DNA of 64,000 nucleotides from Pseudodonghicola xiamenensis DSM 18339 (GCF_000429365.1 NZ_AUBS01000014.1:41610-105609), one strand, 5' to 3'; shown: positions 45,649 to 55,826, counted from the stretch's first letter. A program made the numbers and translations. The notes: generated from the letters alone by a model not told the origin.

Positions 45649-46692
45649 ATGAGCAAGGACAAGAAACTGCTGCGGTCGCTGCGCGGAGAGGTGCAAGAGG
45701 TGCCGCCGATCTGGATGATGCGGCAGGCGGGGCGTTACCTGCCGGAATATCGCGCCACCCGCGCCAAGGCGGGGGATTTTCTCAAGCTCTGCTATACCCC
45801 CGATCTGGCGGCCGAGGTGACGCTGCAGCCGATCCGCCGCTATGGCTTCGATGCCGCCATCCTCTTCGCCGACATCCTGCTGGTGCCGCAGGCGCTGGGG
45901 GCCGATCTGTGGTTCGTGCAAGGCGAGGGGCCGCGGCTTTCCACCATTGCCGAACAGTCGGATTTCGATGCCTTGAAGCCGGTCGATGCCATTCACGACA
46001 CGCTGGCACCTGTCTATGAGACCGTGCGGCTCCTGGCGCGCGAGCTGCCCGAGGATACCGCGCTGATCGGCTTCGCCGGCGCCCCCTGGACGGTCGCCAC
46101 CTATATGATCGCCGGTCGCGGCACCCCGGCGCAGGAGCCGGCCCATGCGCTGCGCCAGGGTAATCCCGCGCTCTTCGATACTCTCATCGCGCGGATCACC
46201 GAGGCGACGATCGAATATCTTTCGGCGCAGATCGAGGCCGGGGCCGAGGTGGTGAAACTGTTCGACAGCTGGGCCGGATCGCTGAAGGGGGCGGCCTTCG
46301 ACAAATATGCGATGGAGCCTGCACGGGTGATCACCGAGGCGCTGAAGGCCCGTCACCCCGGTATCCCGGTGATCGGCTTCCCGCGCGGCGCGGGCGAGAA
46401 ATACGCGGGCTTCGCCAAGGCCTCCGGTGTCGATTGCGTGGCACTGGATCAATCTGTGGATGCGGGCTGGGCTGCGGCCCATGTGCAGATCGACGGCTGC
46501 GTGCAGGGCAATCTGGCGCCCGGGCATATGGTCACAGGCGGGCAGGCGCTGATCGACGAGACCCGGCGGATCGTGCGGGCGTTTTCGAAGGGCCCGCATA
46601 TCTTCAACCTTGGCCATGGGATCACGCCGGAGGCGGATCCGGAGAATGTGCGGCTGATGGTCGATACTGTGCGGGAAGGTGCGCGCGGCTGA
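45649..46692 (+). CDS. hemE: uroporphyrinogen decarboxylase
   Basis: Decarboxylates uroporphyrinogen III to coproporphyrinogen III. Signature 1 is [17 protein letters not shown] at residues about 21-37; signature 2 is [16 protein letters not shown]. The C-terminal [18 protein letters not shown] is conserved. The 347-residue length is normal and a GGGGGC-rich ribosome binding site precedes the ATG. A TTGACA at 45594-45599 in the shared 100-base gap with hemC could be a promoter -35. Confidence 0.96.
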   Translation: MSKDKKLLRSLRGEVQEVPPIWMMRQAGRYLPEYRATRAKAGDFLKLCYTPDLAAEVTLQPIRRYGFDAAILFADILLVPQALGADLWFVQGEGPRLSTIAEQSDFDALKPVDAIHDTLAPVYETVRLLARELPEDTALIGFAGAPWTVATYMIAGRGTPAQEPAHALRQGNPALFDTLIARITEATIEYLSAQIEAGAEVVKLFDSWAGSLKGAAFDKYAMEPARVITEALKARHPGIPVIGFPRGAGEKYAGFAKASGVDCVALDQSVDAGWAAAHVQIDGCVQGNLAPGHMVTGGQALIDETRRIVRAFSKGPHIFNLGHGITPEADPENVRLMVDTVREGARG

Positions 46693-46720
46693 TCGCGAAG
46701 GGGGCGCCCCTTCGGGGCGT

Positions 46721-46753
46721 GCCTCCGGCGGCCGTATTTGCGACGAGAAGAAG
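46721..46753 (-). repeat. intergenic repeat copy C (33 bases, inverted)
   Basis: Minus strand ends in AAATACGGCCGCCGGAGGC, identical in its 19-base core to copies at 26190-26222 and 37153-37185, preceded by CTTCTTCTCGTCGC. It lies 29 bases after the hemE stop. Confidence 0.75.
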
Positions 46754-46944
46754 CGACAGGTTGCGTATGTCCTGTCTATTCGAGTTGGGGCGGTCGGGCC
46801 GGCGCCTGGTTGCCGGGGTCCATGTGCCGATGGAAGCTGCGTGACGCAAGGCCGGGTCGCGGGAGACATGTGCCGGATCGGCATCCCCTGCGCGTAGCCG
46901 ATCCGGGGCGGACAGGAGGCTCTGCCGCGACGCCTGCGGCGATG

Positions 46945-46975
46945 CCCGGGGATGTTTCTGGCCAGAAAAGATGAG
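46945..46975 (+). repeat. second intergenic repeat family, copy 2
   Basis: CCCGGGGATGTTTCTGGCC followed by AGAAAAGATGAG, resembling the inverted sequence at 44458-44488. Function unknown. Confidence 0.5.
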
Positions 46976-47057
46976 ACGTGGGGTCACTTCGGGGCCCGGT
47001 TTTCTTTTGGCGGACGGCGTGTTTCCCTTTCGGGCGAGGAGAGAGGGAGGAGAGACC

Positions 47058-47918
47058 ATGGCGGTCGTGGATTATGAGGTCGACGGGCGGATCGCTTGGG
47101 TCACGCTGAACCGGCCCGAGGTGATGAATGCGATCAATGACGAGTTGCCGGTGGAACTGGCGGCTGCGGTGGCGCGGGCGGATGCCGATCCGGGGGTGCA
47201 TGTGATCGCGCTGTCGGGGCGGGGGCCGGCCTTTTGCGCGGGCTATGATCTGACCTATTATGCCGAGGGCAATGGCAGCGGTGAGGTGACGCAGGAGATG
47301 CCTTGGGATCCGATCAAGGATTACAGCTTCATGTGGCGCAACACCCAGCATTTCATGTCGCTCTGGCGGGCGATGAAGCCGGTGATCTGCAAGGTGCATG
47401 GAGCCGCGGTGGCAGGGGGATCGGATATCGCGCTTTGCGCCGATCTGACGGTGATGGCCGAGGAGGCGACCATTGGCTACATGCCTGCCCGCGTCTGGGG
47501 ATGCCCGACCACGGCGATGTGGGTTTATCGGCTGGGGGCGGAGCGGGCCAAGCGGATGCTGTTCACCGGTGACAAGATTTCGGGCCGGGAGGCCGCCGAT
47601 ATGGGGTTGGTGCTGGAAGCGGTGCCGGCGAATCGGCTGGACGATCGGATCGAGGAGCTGGCGGCGCGGATGGCGAGCGTTCCGATCAATCAGCTCGCCA
47701 TGCAGAAGCTGGTGGTCAACCAGGCGATCGAGCAGACCGGGATGATGCAGACCCAACGGCTGGCGACCATCTTTGACGGCATCACCCGGCATTCGCCCGA
47801 AGGTATCAACTTCAAGACTCGCGCTGAGGCCGTGGGCTGGAAGCAGGCGGTGCGGGAGCGCGACGAGGGCAGTTGGGACTGGACCTCGAACGAAGAGCTG
47901 CCGCGCCGCAATCGTTAG
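47058..47918 (+). CDS. enoyl-CoA hydratase/isomerase family protein
   Basis: Crotonase-fold protein of 286 residues. It begins MAVVDYEVDGRIAWVTLNRP, has the oxyanion-hole segments IALSGRGPAFCAGYDL and KVHGAAVAGGSDIALCADL, and GYMPARVWGCPTTAMW downstream. The catalytic acid typical of hydratases is not evident: the positions after GGSDIALCAD and at TIGYMP do not show the usual paired Glu, so hydratase activity is uncertain. The ATG at 47058 follows GAGGGAGGAGAG. It is convergent with betA, 12 bases apart. Confidence 0.88.
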   Translation: MAVVDYEVDGRIAWVTLNRPEVMNAINDELPVELAAAVARADADPGVHVIALSGRGPAFCAGYDLTYYAEGNGSGEVTQEMPWDPIKDYSFMWRNTQHFMSLWRAMKPVICKVHGAAVAGGSDIALCADLTVMAEEATIGYMPARVWGCPTTAMWVYRLGAERAKRMLFTGDKISGREAADMGLVLEAVPANRLDDRIEELAARMASVPINQLAMQKLVVNQAIEQTGMMQTQRLATIFDGITRHSPEGINFKTRAEAVGWKQAVRERDEGSWDWTSNEELPRRNR

Positions 47919-47930
47919 CGGCGCGCCCCT

Positions 47931-49589
47931 TCAGCGTTGCGAGATCTGCCAGTTCGGGTTGATCCAGGGGGCGGCGTTCTCCGGGGGCAGGGGCGCACGG
48001 CCCAGGATATGGTCGGCGGCCTTTTCGCCGACCATGATTGACGGTCCGTTGAGATTGCCATTGGTGATCTGCGGGAAGATCGAGCTGTCGGCAAGGCGGA
48101 GGCCTTCGACGCCGATCACCCGGCACTGCGGGTCGACCACCGCCATCGGATCGTCGGCGCGGCCCATGCGGGCGCTGCCGCAGGGGTGATAGGCGCTTTC
48201 GACATGATCCCGGATGAAATCGTTCAGCGCATCGTCACTTTGCACAGCCTTGCCCGGCTGTATCTCGTGCCCGGCGAAGGGTTTGAAGACCTTCTGAGCG
48301 AAGATTTCACGGGTCAGCCGGATGCAGGCGCGGAAATCGCGCCAGTCGTCTTCGTGGCTCATGTAATTGAAGGCGATCTTCGGTGCCGCCATCGGGTCGC
48401 CCGAGGCGAGCGTCACCGCGCCCCGGCTTTTCGACCGCATCGGGCCGACATGGGCCTGGAAGCCATGTCCTTCGGCTGCCGCCTGACCGTCGTAGCGCAC
48501 GGCGATGGGCAGGAAGTGATATTGGATATCCGGGTAGCGGACGCCTGCGCGCGACCGGACGAAGGCGGCGCTTTCGAATTGGTTGGAGGCGCCGGGGCCG
48601 CCCTTGGTCAGCAGCCATTGGGCTCCGACGAAGGTCTTGCCGAGAAGGTTCCAGTATTTATAGAGGCTGACCGGCTGGGTGGCAGCCATCTGCAGATAGA
48701 GCTCCAGATGGTCCTGCAGGTTCTGGCCGACGCCGGGGCGGTCGGCCACCACTGCGATGCCGTGCTCTGCCAGGTGCGCCGCCGGGCCGATCCCCGACAG
48801 CATCAGCAGCTTCGGCGAGTTGATCGAGGAGGCGGCAAGGATCACCTCGCGCCGGGCGGCGATCACCTCGGTTCGGCCCTTGCGCAGGACCTCGACGCCC
48901 TTGGCGCGGTGGTCTTCGATCACCACGCGTTGGGCGTGGGCGCGGATCAACTCGCAGGTGGAGCGTTTCAGCGCCGGTTTCAGATAGGCCTCGGCTGCCG
49001 ACCAGCGGCGGCCCTGCCAGATGGTCGCCTCCATCGGGCCGAAGCCTTCCTGCTGTTCGCCGTTGTAATCGTCGGTGGTGGGATAGCCGGCCTGGCGACC
49101 TGCTTCGACAAAGGCGCGGGTCAACGGGTTGTCGCGCTTGCCGCGGGTGACGTGTAGCGGGCCGTTCGTGCCGCGCCAGGCAGGATCGCCGCCATGGCCG
49201 CCGTCGTGCCAGCTTTCCATCCGTTTGAAATAGGGCAGTACATCGGCATAGGACCAGCCGTCGGCCCCCATCTCGGCCCAGGTGTCGAAGTCGCAGGCAT
49301 GGCCACGGACATAGACCATGCCGTTGATCGAGGACGATCCGCCGATCACCTTGCCGCGCGGGGTGGCGAGGCGGCGACCGCCCAGATGCGGCTCGGGCTC
49401 GGACTGATAGCCCCAGTCGTAGGTCTTCATGTTCATCGGATAGGAGAGCGCGCCGGGCATCTTGATGAAGGGGCCCGCATCGCTGCCGCCGTGTTCGATG
49501 ACGATGACCGAGGCGCCGGCTTCGGACAGCCTGTAGGCCATGGCGCAGCCGGCGGAGCCGGCGCCGACGATGACGAAATCCGCTTCCAT
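47931..49589 (-). CDS. betA: choline dehydrogenase (GMC oxidoreductase)
   Basis: Oxidises choline to betaine aldehyde at the membrane, FAD-dependent, 552 residues. The N-terminal ADP-binding motif is [20 protein letters not shown], with GMC signature [20 protein letters not shown] split around residues 80-105 and second signature [17 protein letters not shown]. The catalytic His region is [13 protein letters not shown]. The ATG at 49589 (after AGGAGAC) is preferred to 49604. It follows betB with an 11-base gap, so the pair converts choline to glycine betaine. Confidence 0.93.
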   Translation of the reverse strand: MEADFVIVGAGSAGCAMAYRLSEAGASVIVIEHGGSDAGPFIKMPGALSYPMNMKTYDWGYQSEPEPHLGGRRLATPRGKVIGGSSSINGMVYVRGHACDFDTWAEMGADGWSYADVLPYFKRMESWHDGGHGGDPAWRGTNGPLHVTRGKRDNPLTRAFVEAGRQAGYPTTDDYNGEQQEGFGPMEATIWQGRRWSAAEAYLKPALKRSTCELIRAHAQRVVIEDHRAKGVEVLRKGRTEVIAARREVILAASSINSPKLLMLSGIGPAAHLAEHGIAVVADRPGVGQNLQDHLELYLQMAATQPVSLYKYWNLLGKTFVGAQWLLTKGGPGASNQFESAAFVRSRAGVRYPDIQYHFLPIAVRYDGQAAAEGHGFQAHVGPMRSKSRGAVTLASGDPMAAPKIAFNYMSHEDDWRDFRACIRLTREIFAQKVFKPFAGHEIQPGKAVQSDDALNDFIRDHVESAYHPCGSARMGRADDPMAVVDPQCRVIGVEGLRLADSSIFPQITNGNLNGPSIMVGEKAADHILGRAPLPPENAAPWINPNWQISQR

Positions 49590-49600
49590 CGCAAGTCTCC

Positions 49601-51058
49601 TCAATAGGGAGCTTCGGTGGGGGTCAGCGCGACATAGACGGATTTGAGCTGCGAATAATGCTCAATCGCCGCATGGCCGTTTTCCCGCCCGAAACCCGAG
49701 GCCTTGACACCGCCGAAGGGCATTTCCACCGGCGTGAGATTATAGGTGTTGATCCAGGTGGTGCCGGCCTTGAGCTGCCCGATCACCCGGTGGGCGCGGG
49801 TCAGATCGGCGGTGAAGACACCAGCGGCCAGGCCGAACTGGGTATCGTTGGCCCGCGCGATCACTTCGGCTTCATCGTCAAAGTCGAGCACGGCCATGAC
49901 CGGGCCGAAGATTTCCTCGCGCGCGATGGTCATCTGGTCAGTGACATCGGCGAAGACGGTGGGGGTGACGAAATGGCCGCTGCGGTTGGCGCGGCTGCCG
50001 CCGGTGATCAGCCGGGCGCCTTCGGCTTTGCCGGCCGCGATATAGGAGAGGACCTTTTCCATCTGCGCCGCGCTGATCAGCGGGCCGAAATTCACCGCCT
50101 CGTCCATCGGGTCGCCCATGACGACACCTTGCAGCCGTTCGGTCAGCCGGGTCAGGAATTTCTCCTTGATGCCCTTCTGCACGAAGACGCGGGTGCCATT
50201 CGAACAGATCTGGCCGGAGGAATAGAAATTCCCCAGGATCGCACCGGAGATGGCATTTTCGATATCGGCATCATCGAAGACGATCAGGGGGGATTTCCCG
50301 CCCAGCTCCATCGTCACATGCTTCAGCCCCTCGGCTGCGGCGGCATAGACCCGGCGGCCGGTAGGGACCGAGCCGGTGAGCGAGACCTTGGCAACGCGCG
50401 GATCGGTGGACAGTGCGGCACCGACCGGTCCCATGCCCTGTACCACGTTGAACAGACCCGCAGGCGCCCCGGCCTCGATCAGGATTTCGGCCAGCTTCAG
50501 GGCGGAAAGCGGTGTCATTTCAGAGGGTTTGAACACCATGGCATTGCCGCAGGCCAGCGCCGGGGCAGCCTTCCAGCTGGCGATCTGGATCGGATAGTTC
50601 CAGGCGCCGATGCCGGCGCAGACGCCCAGGGGTTCCCGCACGGTATAGGCGAAATCGGCCCCCAGCGGGATATGTTCCCCGGTCAGCCCGGCGGCGATGG
50701 AGCCGAAGTATTCCAGCGCATCTGCACCACTGGTGGCATCGGCGACCAGGGTTTCCTGCAAGGGCTTGCCGGTGTCGCGGGTCTCCAGCTCTGACAGCTT
50801 GCGGTTGTTTGTGCGCATGATCTCGGCCGCGCGGCGCAGCACGCGGCCACGTTCGCTGCCGGAAAGTCTTGCCCAATCCGCCTGGGCGCGGGTGGCGGCG
50901 TCAAGCGCTTGGTCGATCAGCGCTGGCGTGGCAGCATGCAGGCGGGCGATCTCCTCACCCGTCGCGGGGGAGATTACCGGGATCGGATCGCCGGCGGCAT
51001 CTTCTATATATAGGCCGTCGATGAAATGGCTGGCGGGCGGTTGGCAAAGCGCGGTCAT
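49601..51058 (-). CDS. betB: betaine aldehyde dehydrogenase
   Basis: NAD(P)+-dependent oxidation of betaine aldehyde to glycine betaine, 485 residues. The active-site Glu is in [14 protein letters not shown] and the nucleophilic Cys in [14 protein letters not shown]; the Gly motif LTGSVPTGR is also present. It lies upstream of betA in the same operon, divergent from choX. A palindrome resembling a BetI site lies 80 bases upstream of its start. Confidence 0.94.
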   Translation of the reverse strand: MTALCQPPASHFIDGLYIEDAAGDPIPVISPATGEEIARLHAATPALIDQALDAATRAQADWARLSGSERGRVLRRAAEIMRTNNRKLSELETRDTGKPLQETLVADATSGADALEYFGSIAAGLTGEHIPLGADFAYTVREPLGVCAGIGAWNYPIQIASWKAAPALACGNAMVFKPSEMTPLSALKLAEILIEAGAPAGLFNVVQGMGPVGAALSTDPRVAKVSLTGSVPTGRRVYAAAAEGLKHVTMELGGKSPLIVFDDADIENAISGAILGNFYSSGQICSNGTRVFVQKGIKEKFLTRLTERLQGVVMGDPMDEAVNFGPLISAAQMEKVLSYIAAGKAEGARLITGGSRANRSGHFVTPTVFADVTDQMTIAREEIFGPVMAVLDFDDEAEVIARANDTQFGLAAGVFTADLTRAHRVIGQLKAGTTWINTYNLTPVEMPFGGVKASGFGRENGHAAIEHYSQLKSVYVALTPTEAPY

Positions 51059-51137
51059 GGGGCACCTCGGGGCTTGATCGGGCGGGAGAGTCGCCGTGAT
51101 CGGAGTTCGGGCAGAATAGGGTCTCTAGACCGTATAT

Positions 51138-51155
51138 TGATTGACCAGTCAATCA
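51138..51155 (+). promoter_or_regulatory. BetI-like operator palindrome
   Basis: TGATTGACCAGTCAATCA is a perfect inverted repeat with eight-base arms and a two-base centre, in the gap between divergent betB and choX. It resembles TTGATTGA-type sites bound by the TetR-family choline sensor BetI. It could repress both directions. No betI gene is visible in the window. Confidence 0.7.
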
Positions 51156-51220
51156 GTGCGGTTGCGAGAATCCCAAAATTATGGTTCTTGAGTCGGAATA
51201 ATCGAAAATGGGGAGTGATC

Positions 51221-52150
51221 ATGACGTTCAGACTGTCGATTTCGGCTTTGGCCCTGGCGGCCATGGCAAGCGCCGCGAGCGCCGCGGACTGCGGTAAGGT
51301 GCGGTTTTCCGATGTGGGCTGGACCGACATCACCGCGACCACGGCGGCCACCACCACGGTTCTGGGGGCGTTGGGCTATGACACGGATATCAAGGTTCTG
51401 TCGGTGCCGGTGACCTATACCTCGCTCGCCAAGGGGGACATCGACGTCTTCCTGGGCAACTGGATGCCTACGATGGAGGCCGATATCGCCCCCTATCGCG
51501 ACGCTGGCACCGTCGACACGGTGCGCGCCAACCTACAGGGGGCGAAATACACGCTGGCCACCAACGAGGCTGGGGCCAAGCTGGGCATTACCTCGTTCAA
51601 GGCCATCGCCGAACACGGCAAGGACCTGCATGCCACGATCTACGGGATCGAGCCGGGCAATGACGGCAACCGGCTGATCATGGACATGATCGACGCGGAT
51701 GCCTTTGGACTGAAGGGCTTCAAGGTCAAGGAAAGCTCGGAACAGGGGATGCTGGCGCAGGTGGCCCGTGCTGACCGCAAGGATGAGCCGATCGTCTTTC
51801 TCGGCTGGGAACCGCATCCGATGAACGCCAATTTCAAGATGACCTATCTTGAGGGTGGCGATGATTGGTTCGGTCCGGATTTCGGCGGCGCCACGGTCTA
51901 TACCAATACCTCCGCCGGTTATGTCGAGGCCTGTCCGAACGTGGGCAAGTTCTTGCAAAACCTCGAATTCTCCCTGGCGATGGAGAATGAGATCATGGGC
52001 GCCATCCTGAACGACGGCACCAAGCCCGAGGCAGCGGCCAAGACCTGGCTGGCGGCGCATCCGGATGTCCTGGGCCCCTGGCTGGACGGCGTGACCAGCA
52101 AGGACGGCGGCGACGCCATGGCCGCGGTCAAAGCGGCGCTGGGGCTCTGA
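51221..52150 (+). CDS. choX: choline ABC transporter substrate-binding protein
   Basis: Periplasmic choline receptor, 309 residues. Signal peptide MTFRLSISALALAAMASAAS with cleavage before ADCGKV. The mature protein shows VRFSDVGWTDITATTAATTT, DIDVFLGNWMPTM, and the conserved FLGWEPHPMN, all typical of ChoX. Cysteines at the N-terminus (DCGKV) and in EACPNVG suggest the family's disulfide. The ATG at 51221 has GGGGAG upstream. It is followed by a terminator-like hairpin, then choW. Confidence 0.92.
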   Translation: MTFRLSISALALAAMASAASAADCGKVRFSDVGWTDITATTAATTTVLGALGYDTDIKVLSVPVTYTSLAKGDIDVFLGNWMPTMEADIAPYRDAGTVDTVRANLQGAKYTLATNEAGAKLGITSFKAIAEHGKDLHATIYGIEPGNDGNRLIMDMIDADAFGLKGFKVKESSEQGMLAQVARADRKDEPIVFLGWEPHPMNANFKMTYLEGGDDWFGPDFGGATVYTNTSAGYVEACPNVGKFLQNLEFSLAMENEIMGAILNDGTKPEAAAKTWLAAHPDVLGPWLDGVTSKDGGDAMAAVKAALGL

Positions 52151-52159
52151 CCCGCGTCG

Positions 52160-52183
52160 GGCCCTGCCGGCGGCGGGGCCTTT
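52160..52183 (+). terminator. hairpin after choX
   Basis: GGCCCTGC (52160-52167) and GCGGGGCC (52173-52180) form an eight-base-pair stem with one T-G wobble, followed by TTT. It could partly terminate after the receptor gene, as after bztA. Confidence 0.5.
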
Positions 52184-52339
52184 CCGGCGATTGACAGCGC
52201 CTGTCCTGCGGGCGCCAATGATCCGCGGACGATGCCGTCCGGCGGGCGTGCGGTTGCATGGTCTCTCCGACAGGCTGTGACGCCCGCGAACAGGGCCCGC
52301 GATGGCCCTGAAACGATACTGAACAACAAGGCGAGCTGA

Positions 52340-53170
52340 ATGACCTGGCTGAGCGATCACAAGATCCCCATCGGTGATGGGGCGGAGGCGTTTTTCCTCT
52401 GGTTGCAGGATCACGGCGGGTGGTTCTTCGATGGGCTCTCTGCCGCGATGGAAAGTCTGATCGGCGGTATTCTCTGGGTGCTGCAGACACCGCCGCCGCT
52501 GATGGTCATTGCCGTCTTCGTTGCGATCACCTGGGGGCTGCAGCGGAACTGGAAGACCTGCCTTTTCGTGGCGCTGGGATTCCTGTTCATTCTCAACCAG
52601 GATTACTGGATCGAGACCACCGAAAGCCTGACGCTGGTTCTGTCGGCCTGTGTCTTCTGCATGGCGATCGGGGTGCCGATCGGCATCGCCGCTGCGCATC
52701 GGCCACGGCTTTATCAGGCACTGCGCCCGATCCTGGACCTGATGCAGACGCTGCCGACCTTTGTCTATCTGATCCCGGCCATTGTGTTCTTCGGTATCGG
52801 CATGGTGCCGGGGCTGCTGGCAACGGTGGTCTTCGTGGTGCCGGCGCCGATAAGGATGACGCATCTGGGCATCTCCTCCACCCCGCAGCCCTTGCTCGAG
52901 GCGGCGCAGGCCTTTGGTGCCACCGGGCGGCAGACCCTTTATAAGGTGGAGCTGCCCTATGCATTGCCGCAGATCATGGCGGGGATGAATCAGACCATCA
53001 TGCTGTCGCTGTCGATGGTGGTGATCGCCGCGCTGGTGGGGGCCGACGGGCTGGGGGTGCCGGTGCTCCGCGCAATCAATACGGTCAATATCGCACTTGG
53101 CTTCGAAAGCGGTTCGATCATCGTGGTGTTGGCGATCATGCTGGACCGCATGCTGCGGATGGAGCGTTAA
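52340..53170 (+). CDS. choW: choline ABC transporter permease
   Basis: 276-residue permease of the ProW/ChoW family. Helices begin near residue 55 (PPPLMVIAVFVAITWGLQ). The core shows ILDLMQTLPTFVYLIPAIVF and EAAQAFGATGRQTLYKVELP, the EAA loop, then MLSLSMVVIAALVGADGLG. Three bases separate it from choV. Confidence 0.92.
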   Translation: MTWLSDHKIPIGDGAEAFFLWLQDHGGWFFDGLSAAMESLIGGILWVLQTPPPLMVIAVFVAITWGLQRNWKTCLFVALGFLFILNQDYWIETTESLTLVLSACVFCMAIGVPIGIAAAHRPRLYQALRPILDLMQTLPTFVYLIPAIVFFGIGMVPGLLATVVFVVPAPIRMTHLGISSTPQPLLEAAQAFGATGRQTLYKVELPYALPQIMAGMNQTIMLSLSMVVIAALVGADGLGVPVLRAINTVNIALGFESGSIIVVLAIMLDRMLRMER

Positions 53171-53173
53171 CCC

Positions 53174-54199
53174 ATGACCACGGCAGTGAAATTCGACAAT
53201 GTTTCCATTATTTTCGGCGAGGCGCCCGAGGCGGCCTTGCCGCTGATGGACAAGATGCAGTCCCGCGCCCAGGTGCAGGAGAAGACCGGCCAGGTTCTGG
53301 GGGTTCATGATTGTTCGCTCGAGGTGGAAGAGGGCGAAATCCTGGTGCTGATGGGGCTGTCGGGGTCGGGCAAGTCCACGCTTCTCAGGGCGGTGAACGG
53401 GCTGAACCCGGTGGCGCGCGGCGATGTGCTGGTCAGGGATGGCGGCCAGATGGTCAGTGTCACCGGGGCCGAGGCCGCCAGTTTGCGCCATATCCGCCAG
53501 CGGCAGGTTGCCATGGTGTTCCAGCAGTTCGGCCTGCTGCCCTGGCGCAGCGTGCGCGAGAATGTCGGGCTGGGGCTGGAGCTGTCCGGCGTGCCCAAGG
53601 CCGAACGCGCCCGGCGGGTCAATGACCAGCTTGCGCTGGTGGGGCTTTCCGATTGGGCCGATCACAAGGTGGCCGAACTGTCGGGCGGCATGCAGCAGCG
53701 GGTCGGTCTGGCCCGCGCCTTCGCGACCGAGGCGCCGATCCTGCTGATGGATGAACCCTTTTCCGCGCTCGACCCGCTGATCCGGACCCGCCTGCAGGAT
53801 GAGCTGCTGGACCTGCAGAAGACGCTGAAGCGCACCATCATCTTCGTTAGCCACGACCTGGACGAGGCATTCAAGCTGGGCAATCGCATCGCCATCATGG
53901 AAGGCGGTCGGATCGTCCAATGCGGCACGCCGCAACAGATCTTTTCGCAACCTGCCGACGATTATGTGGCTGAATTCGTGGCGCATATGAACCCGCTGGG
54001 GGTGTTGCGCGCCTGCGACGTGATGGGGCCTGCGAGCGGTGAGCCGGACCATAGCGTCCTGCCGACTGCACCCATTCAGGAGGTCATGGCCCGTATGGTT
54101 GCGGCTGGCGGGTCCCTCGGGGTCGTCGAAGGCGGGCAACTGCTGGGCGAGATCACGTCCGATGCGGTTCTGACGAAGCTTCTGGACCCGCGTGGTTGA
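53174..54199 (+). CDS. choV: choline ABC transporter ATP-binding protein
   Basis: 341-residue ATPase of the glycine betaine/choline family. Walker A GLSGSGKST, Q-loop VFQQFGLLPW, signature ELSGGMQQRVGLARAF, Walker B LLMDEPFSALDP and switch His in FVSHDLDEAF. The C-terminal region (about residues 265-340) corresponds to the CBS-type regulatory tail but is short. It begins with an insertion-containing N-terminus before the P-loop, as in ProV-type ATPases (residues 1-50). Confidence 0.93.
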   Translation: MTTAVKFDNVSIIFGEAPEAALPLMDKMQSRAQVQEKTGQVLGVHDCSLEVEEGEILVLMGLSGSGKSTLLRAVNGLNPVARGDVLVRDGGQMVSVTGAEAASLRHIRQRQVAMVFQQFGLLPWRSVRENVGLGLELSGVPKAERARRVNDQLALVGLSDWADHKVAELSGGMQQRVGLARAFATEAPILLMDEPFSALDPLIRTRLQDELLDLQKTLKRTIIFVSHDLDEAFKLGNRIAIMEGGRIVQCGTPQQIFSQPADDYVAEFVAHMNPLGVLRACDVMGPASGEPDHSVLPTAPIQEVMARMVAAGGSLGVVEGGQLLGEITSDAVLTKLLDPRG

Positions 54200-54392
54200 C
54201 TGTGTTCTCCTGCTTCTAGTCCGCGTCAAGACGGGCTGTGCAGGGGGAGTTTGTCGTGGGCCAGACAGTATTTGCCCAATTTCACGGCGACGCGATTAAT
54301 TGTTGTGCGATTTTTTCGCCGTGTTGCCCGGGAACGATGCGGCACTTCGCCGATCCCTTGCTGTTCCGTTAACGAGGGAGGCTGATCGTCTC

Positions 54393-55823
54393 ATGGGCCA
54401 CACCGATACACAGTTTGATGAAATGCTTGCCGGCCTCGATCAGGCCCGGCCGCCTTACGAAGGCTATTACGATTGGTTTTGCGGCGAAGACCTGAAGGGG
54501 CTCCGGCGCAAATCGGCAGAGGCCGAGGCGTTCTTTCGCCGGATCGGCATCACGTTCAACGTTTACGGACAGGAAGAGGCCGACGAGCGGCTGATCCCCT
54601 TCGACATCGTGCCGCGGATCATCTCGGCACGCGAATGGGCCAAGCTGGAGCGCGGCATCGAACAGCGGGTGCGGGCGATCAACGCCTTCTTGCACGACAT
54701 CTATCATCGCCAGGAAATCCTGCGCGCCGGGCGCATTCCGCAGCATATCATCGCGGGGAACGATGCCTTTCTGCCGCAGATGATCGGGGTCAATCCGCCC
54801 GGCGGCGTCTATACGCATATTGTCGGCGTCGATCTGGTGCGTACCGGCGAGGACGAGTTCTTCGTGCTGGAAGACAATGCCCGCACGCCCTCCGGCGTCT
54901 CCTACATGCTGGAGAACCGCGAGACGATGGTGCAGATGTTCCCCGAACTCTTCACCCAGCTGAACGTGCGTCCGGTTAGCTCTTATCCGCAGCTTCTGCG
55001 CCGCTCGCTGTCGGATTGCGCGCCGCAGAACTCGCCGAACGGAAAGCCGGTGGTGGCGGTGCTGACGCCGGGGATCCACAACTCGGCCTATTTCGAACAT
55101 GCCTTCCTGGCGGACCGGATGGGGGCCGAACTGGTCGAGGCTCACGATCTGAGGATCGAGGATGGCCGCGTGGCGATGCGCACAACGCAAGGTTATCAGC
55201 CGATCGACGTGATCTATCGCCGGGTCGATGACGATTATCTTGATCCGCTGACCTTCAATCCCGAGAGCCTGCTGGGTGTGCCGGGGATCATGGATGTCTA
55301 TCGCGCCGGAAATGTGACGCTGGCCAATGCGCCCGGCACTGGCATCGCCGACGACAAGGCGCTCTATTCCTATATGCCGGACATCATCGAATTCTATACC
55401 GGCGAAAAGGCGATCTTGCCCAACGTGCCGACCTGGCGCTGTTCCGAACCCGATGCCTTGGCCTATGTGCTGGAGCATCTTCCGGAACTAGTGGTGAAGG
55501 AGGTTCACGGCTCGGGCGGCTATGGCATGTTGGTGGGGCCGGTCGCCAGCAAGAAGGAAATCGCCGCCTTCGAGAAGAAGTTGCGGGCCAAGCCATCGAA
55601 TTACATCGCCCAGCCGACCCTGTCGTTGTCGACGGTTCCGATCCTGACCAAGGCGGGGCTGGCGCCGCGCCACGTGGATCTGCGGCCCTTCGTGCTGGTG
55701 TCGCCCAACCGGATCGACATGACGCCGGGCGGGCTGACGCGGGTGGCGCTGAAAAAGGGATCCTTGGTGGTGAACTCGTCGCAGGGCGGCGGCACCAAGG
55801 ATACCTGGGTTCTGGGAGACTGA
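54393..55823 (+). CDS. circularly permuted type 2 ATP-grasp protein
   Basis: 476-residue member of the circularly permuted ATP-grasp family (COG2308), thought to form peptide bonds. Features: QEEADERLIPFDIVPRIISA, VLEDNARTPSGVSYMLENR, the PNVPTWRCSEP segment and KEVHGSGGYGMLVGP, a glycine-rich ATP-grasp loop. The ATG at 54393 is preferred to the earlier codon at 54300, as GAGGGAGG precedes it and the product starts MGHTDTQFDEML. It is first of the four-gene Anbu cluster. The substrate is unknown; peptide ligation is inferred from the fold. Confidence 0.9.
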   Translation: MGHTDTQFDEMLAGLDQARPPYEGYYDWFCGEDLKGLRRKSAEAEAFFRRIGITFNVYGQEEADERLIPFDIVPRIISAREWAKLERGIEQRVRAINAFLHDIYHRQEILRAGRIPQHIIAGNDAFLPQMIGVNPPGGVYTHIVGVDLVRTGEDEFFVLEDNARTPSGVSYMLENRETMVQMFPELFTQLNVRPVSSYPQLLRRSLSDCAPQNSPNGKPVVAVLTPGIHNSAYFEHAFLADRMGAELVEAHDLRIEDGRVAMRTTQGYQPIDVIYRRVDDDYLDPLTFNPESLLGVPGIMDVYRAGNVTLANAPGTGIADDKALYSYMPDIIEFYTGEKAILPNVPTWRCSEPDALAYVLEHLPELVVKEVHGSGGYGMLVGPVASKKEIAAFEKKLRAKPSNYIAQPTLSLSTVPILTKAGLAPRHVDLRPFVLVSPNRIDMTPGGLTRVALKKGSLVVNSSQGGGTKDTWVLGD

Positions 55824-55826
55824 GAC

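Larger units (their letters stand above)
46693..47057 (+). other. 365-base gap between hemE and the enoyl-CoA hydratase homologue
   Basis: No gene is supported here. It holds a short hairpin (CGCCCC 46705-46710 / GGGGCG 46714-46719) just after the hemE stop, the inverted copy C of the AAATACGG repeat (46721-46753) and copy 2 of the second repeat family (46945-46975). Small reading frames in it look like chance. Confidence 0.6.

Noticed and set aside
45594..46692. oriC near hemE, as in Caulobacter
   Set aside because: The gaps around hemE contain no cluster of DnaA or CtrA boxes that I can see, and the gene after hemE is an enoyl-CoA hydratase homologue rather than the expected origin neighbours.
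51533..54229. 898-codon open frame on the minus strand opposite choXWV
   Set aside because: It is a shadow of the choline transporter genes, low-complexity His/Gln/Arg-rich, and the opposite strand has clear ABC motifs.
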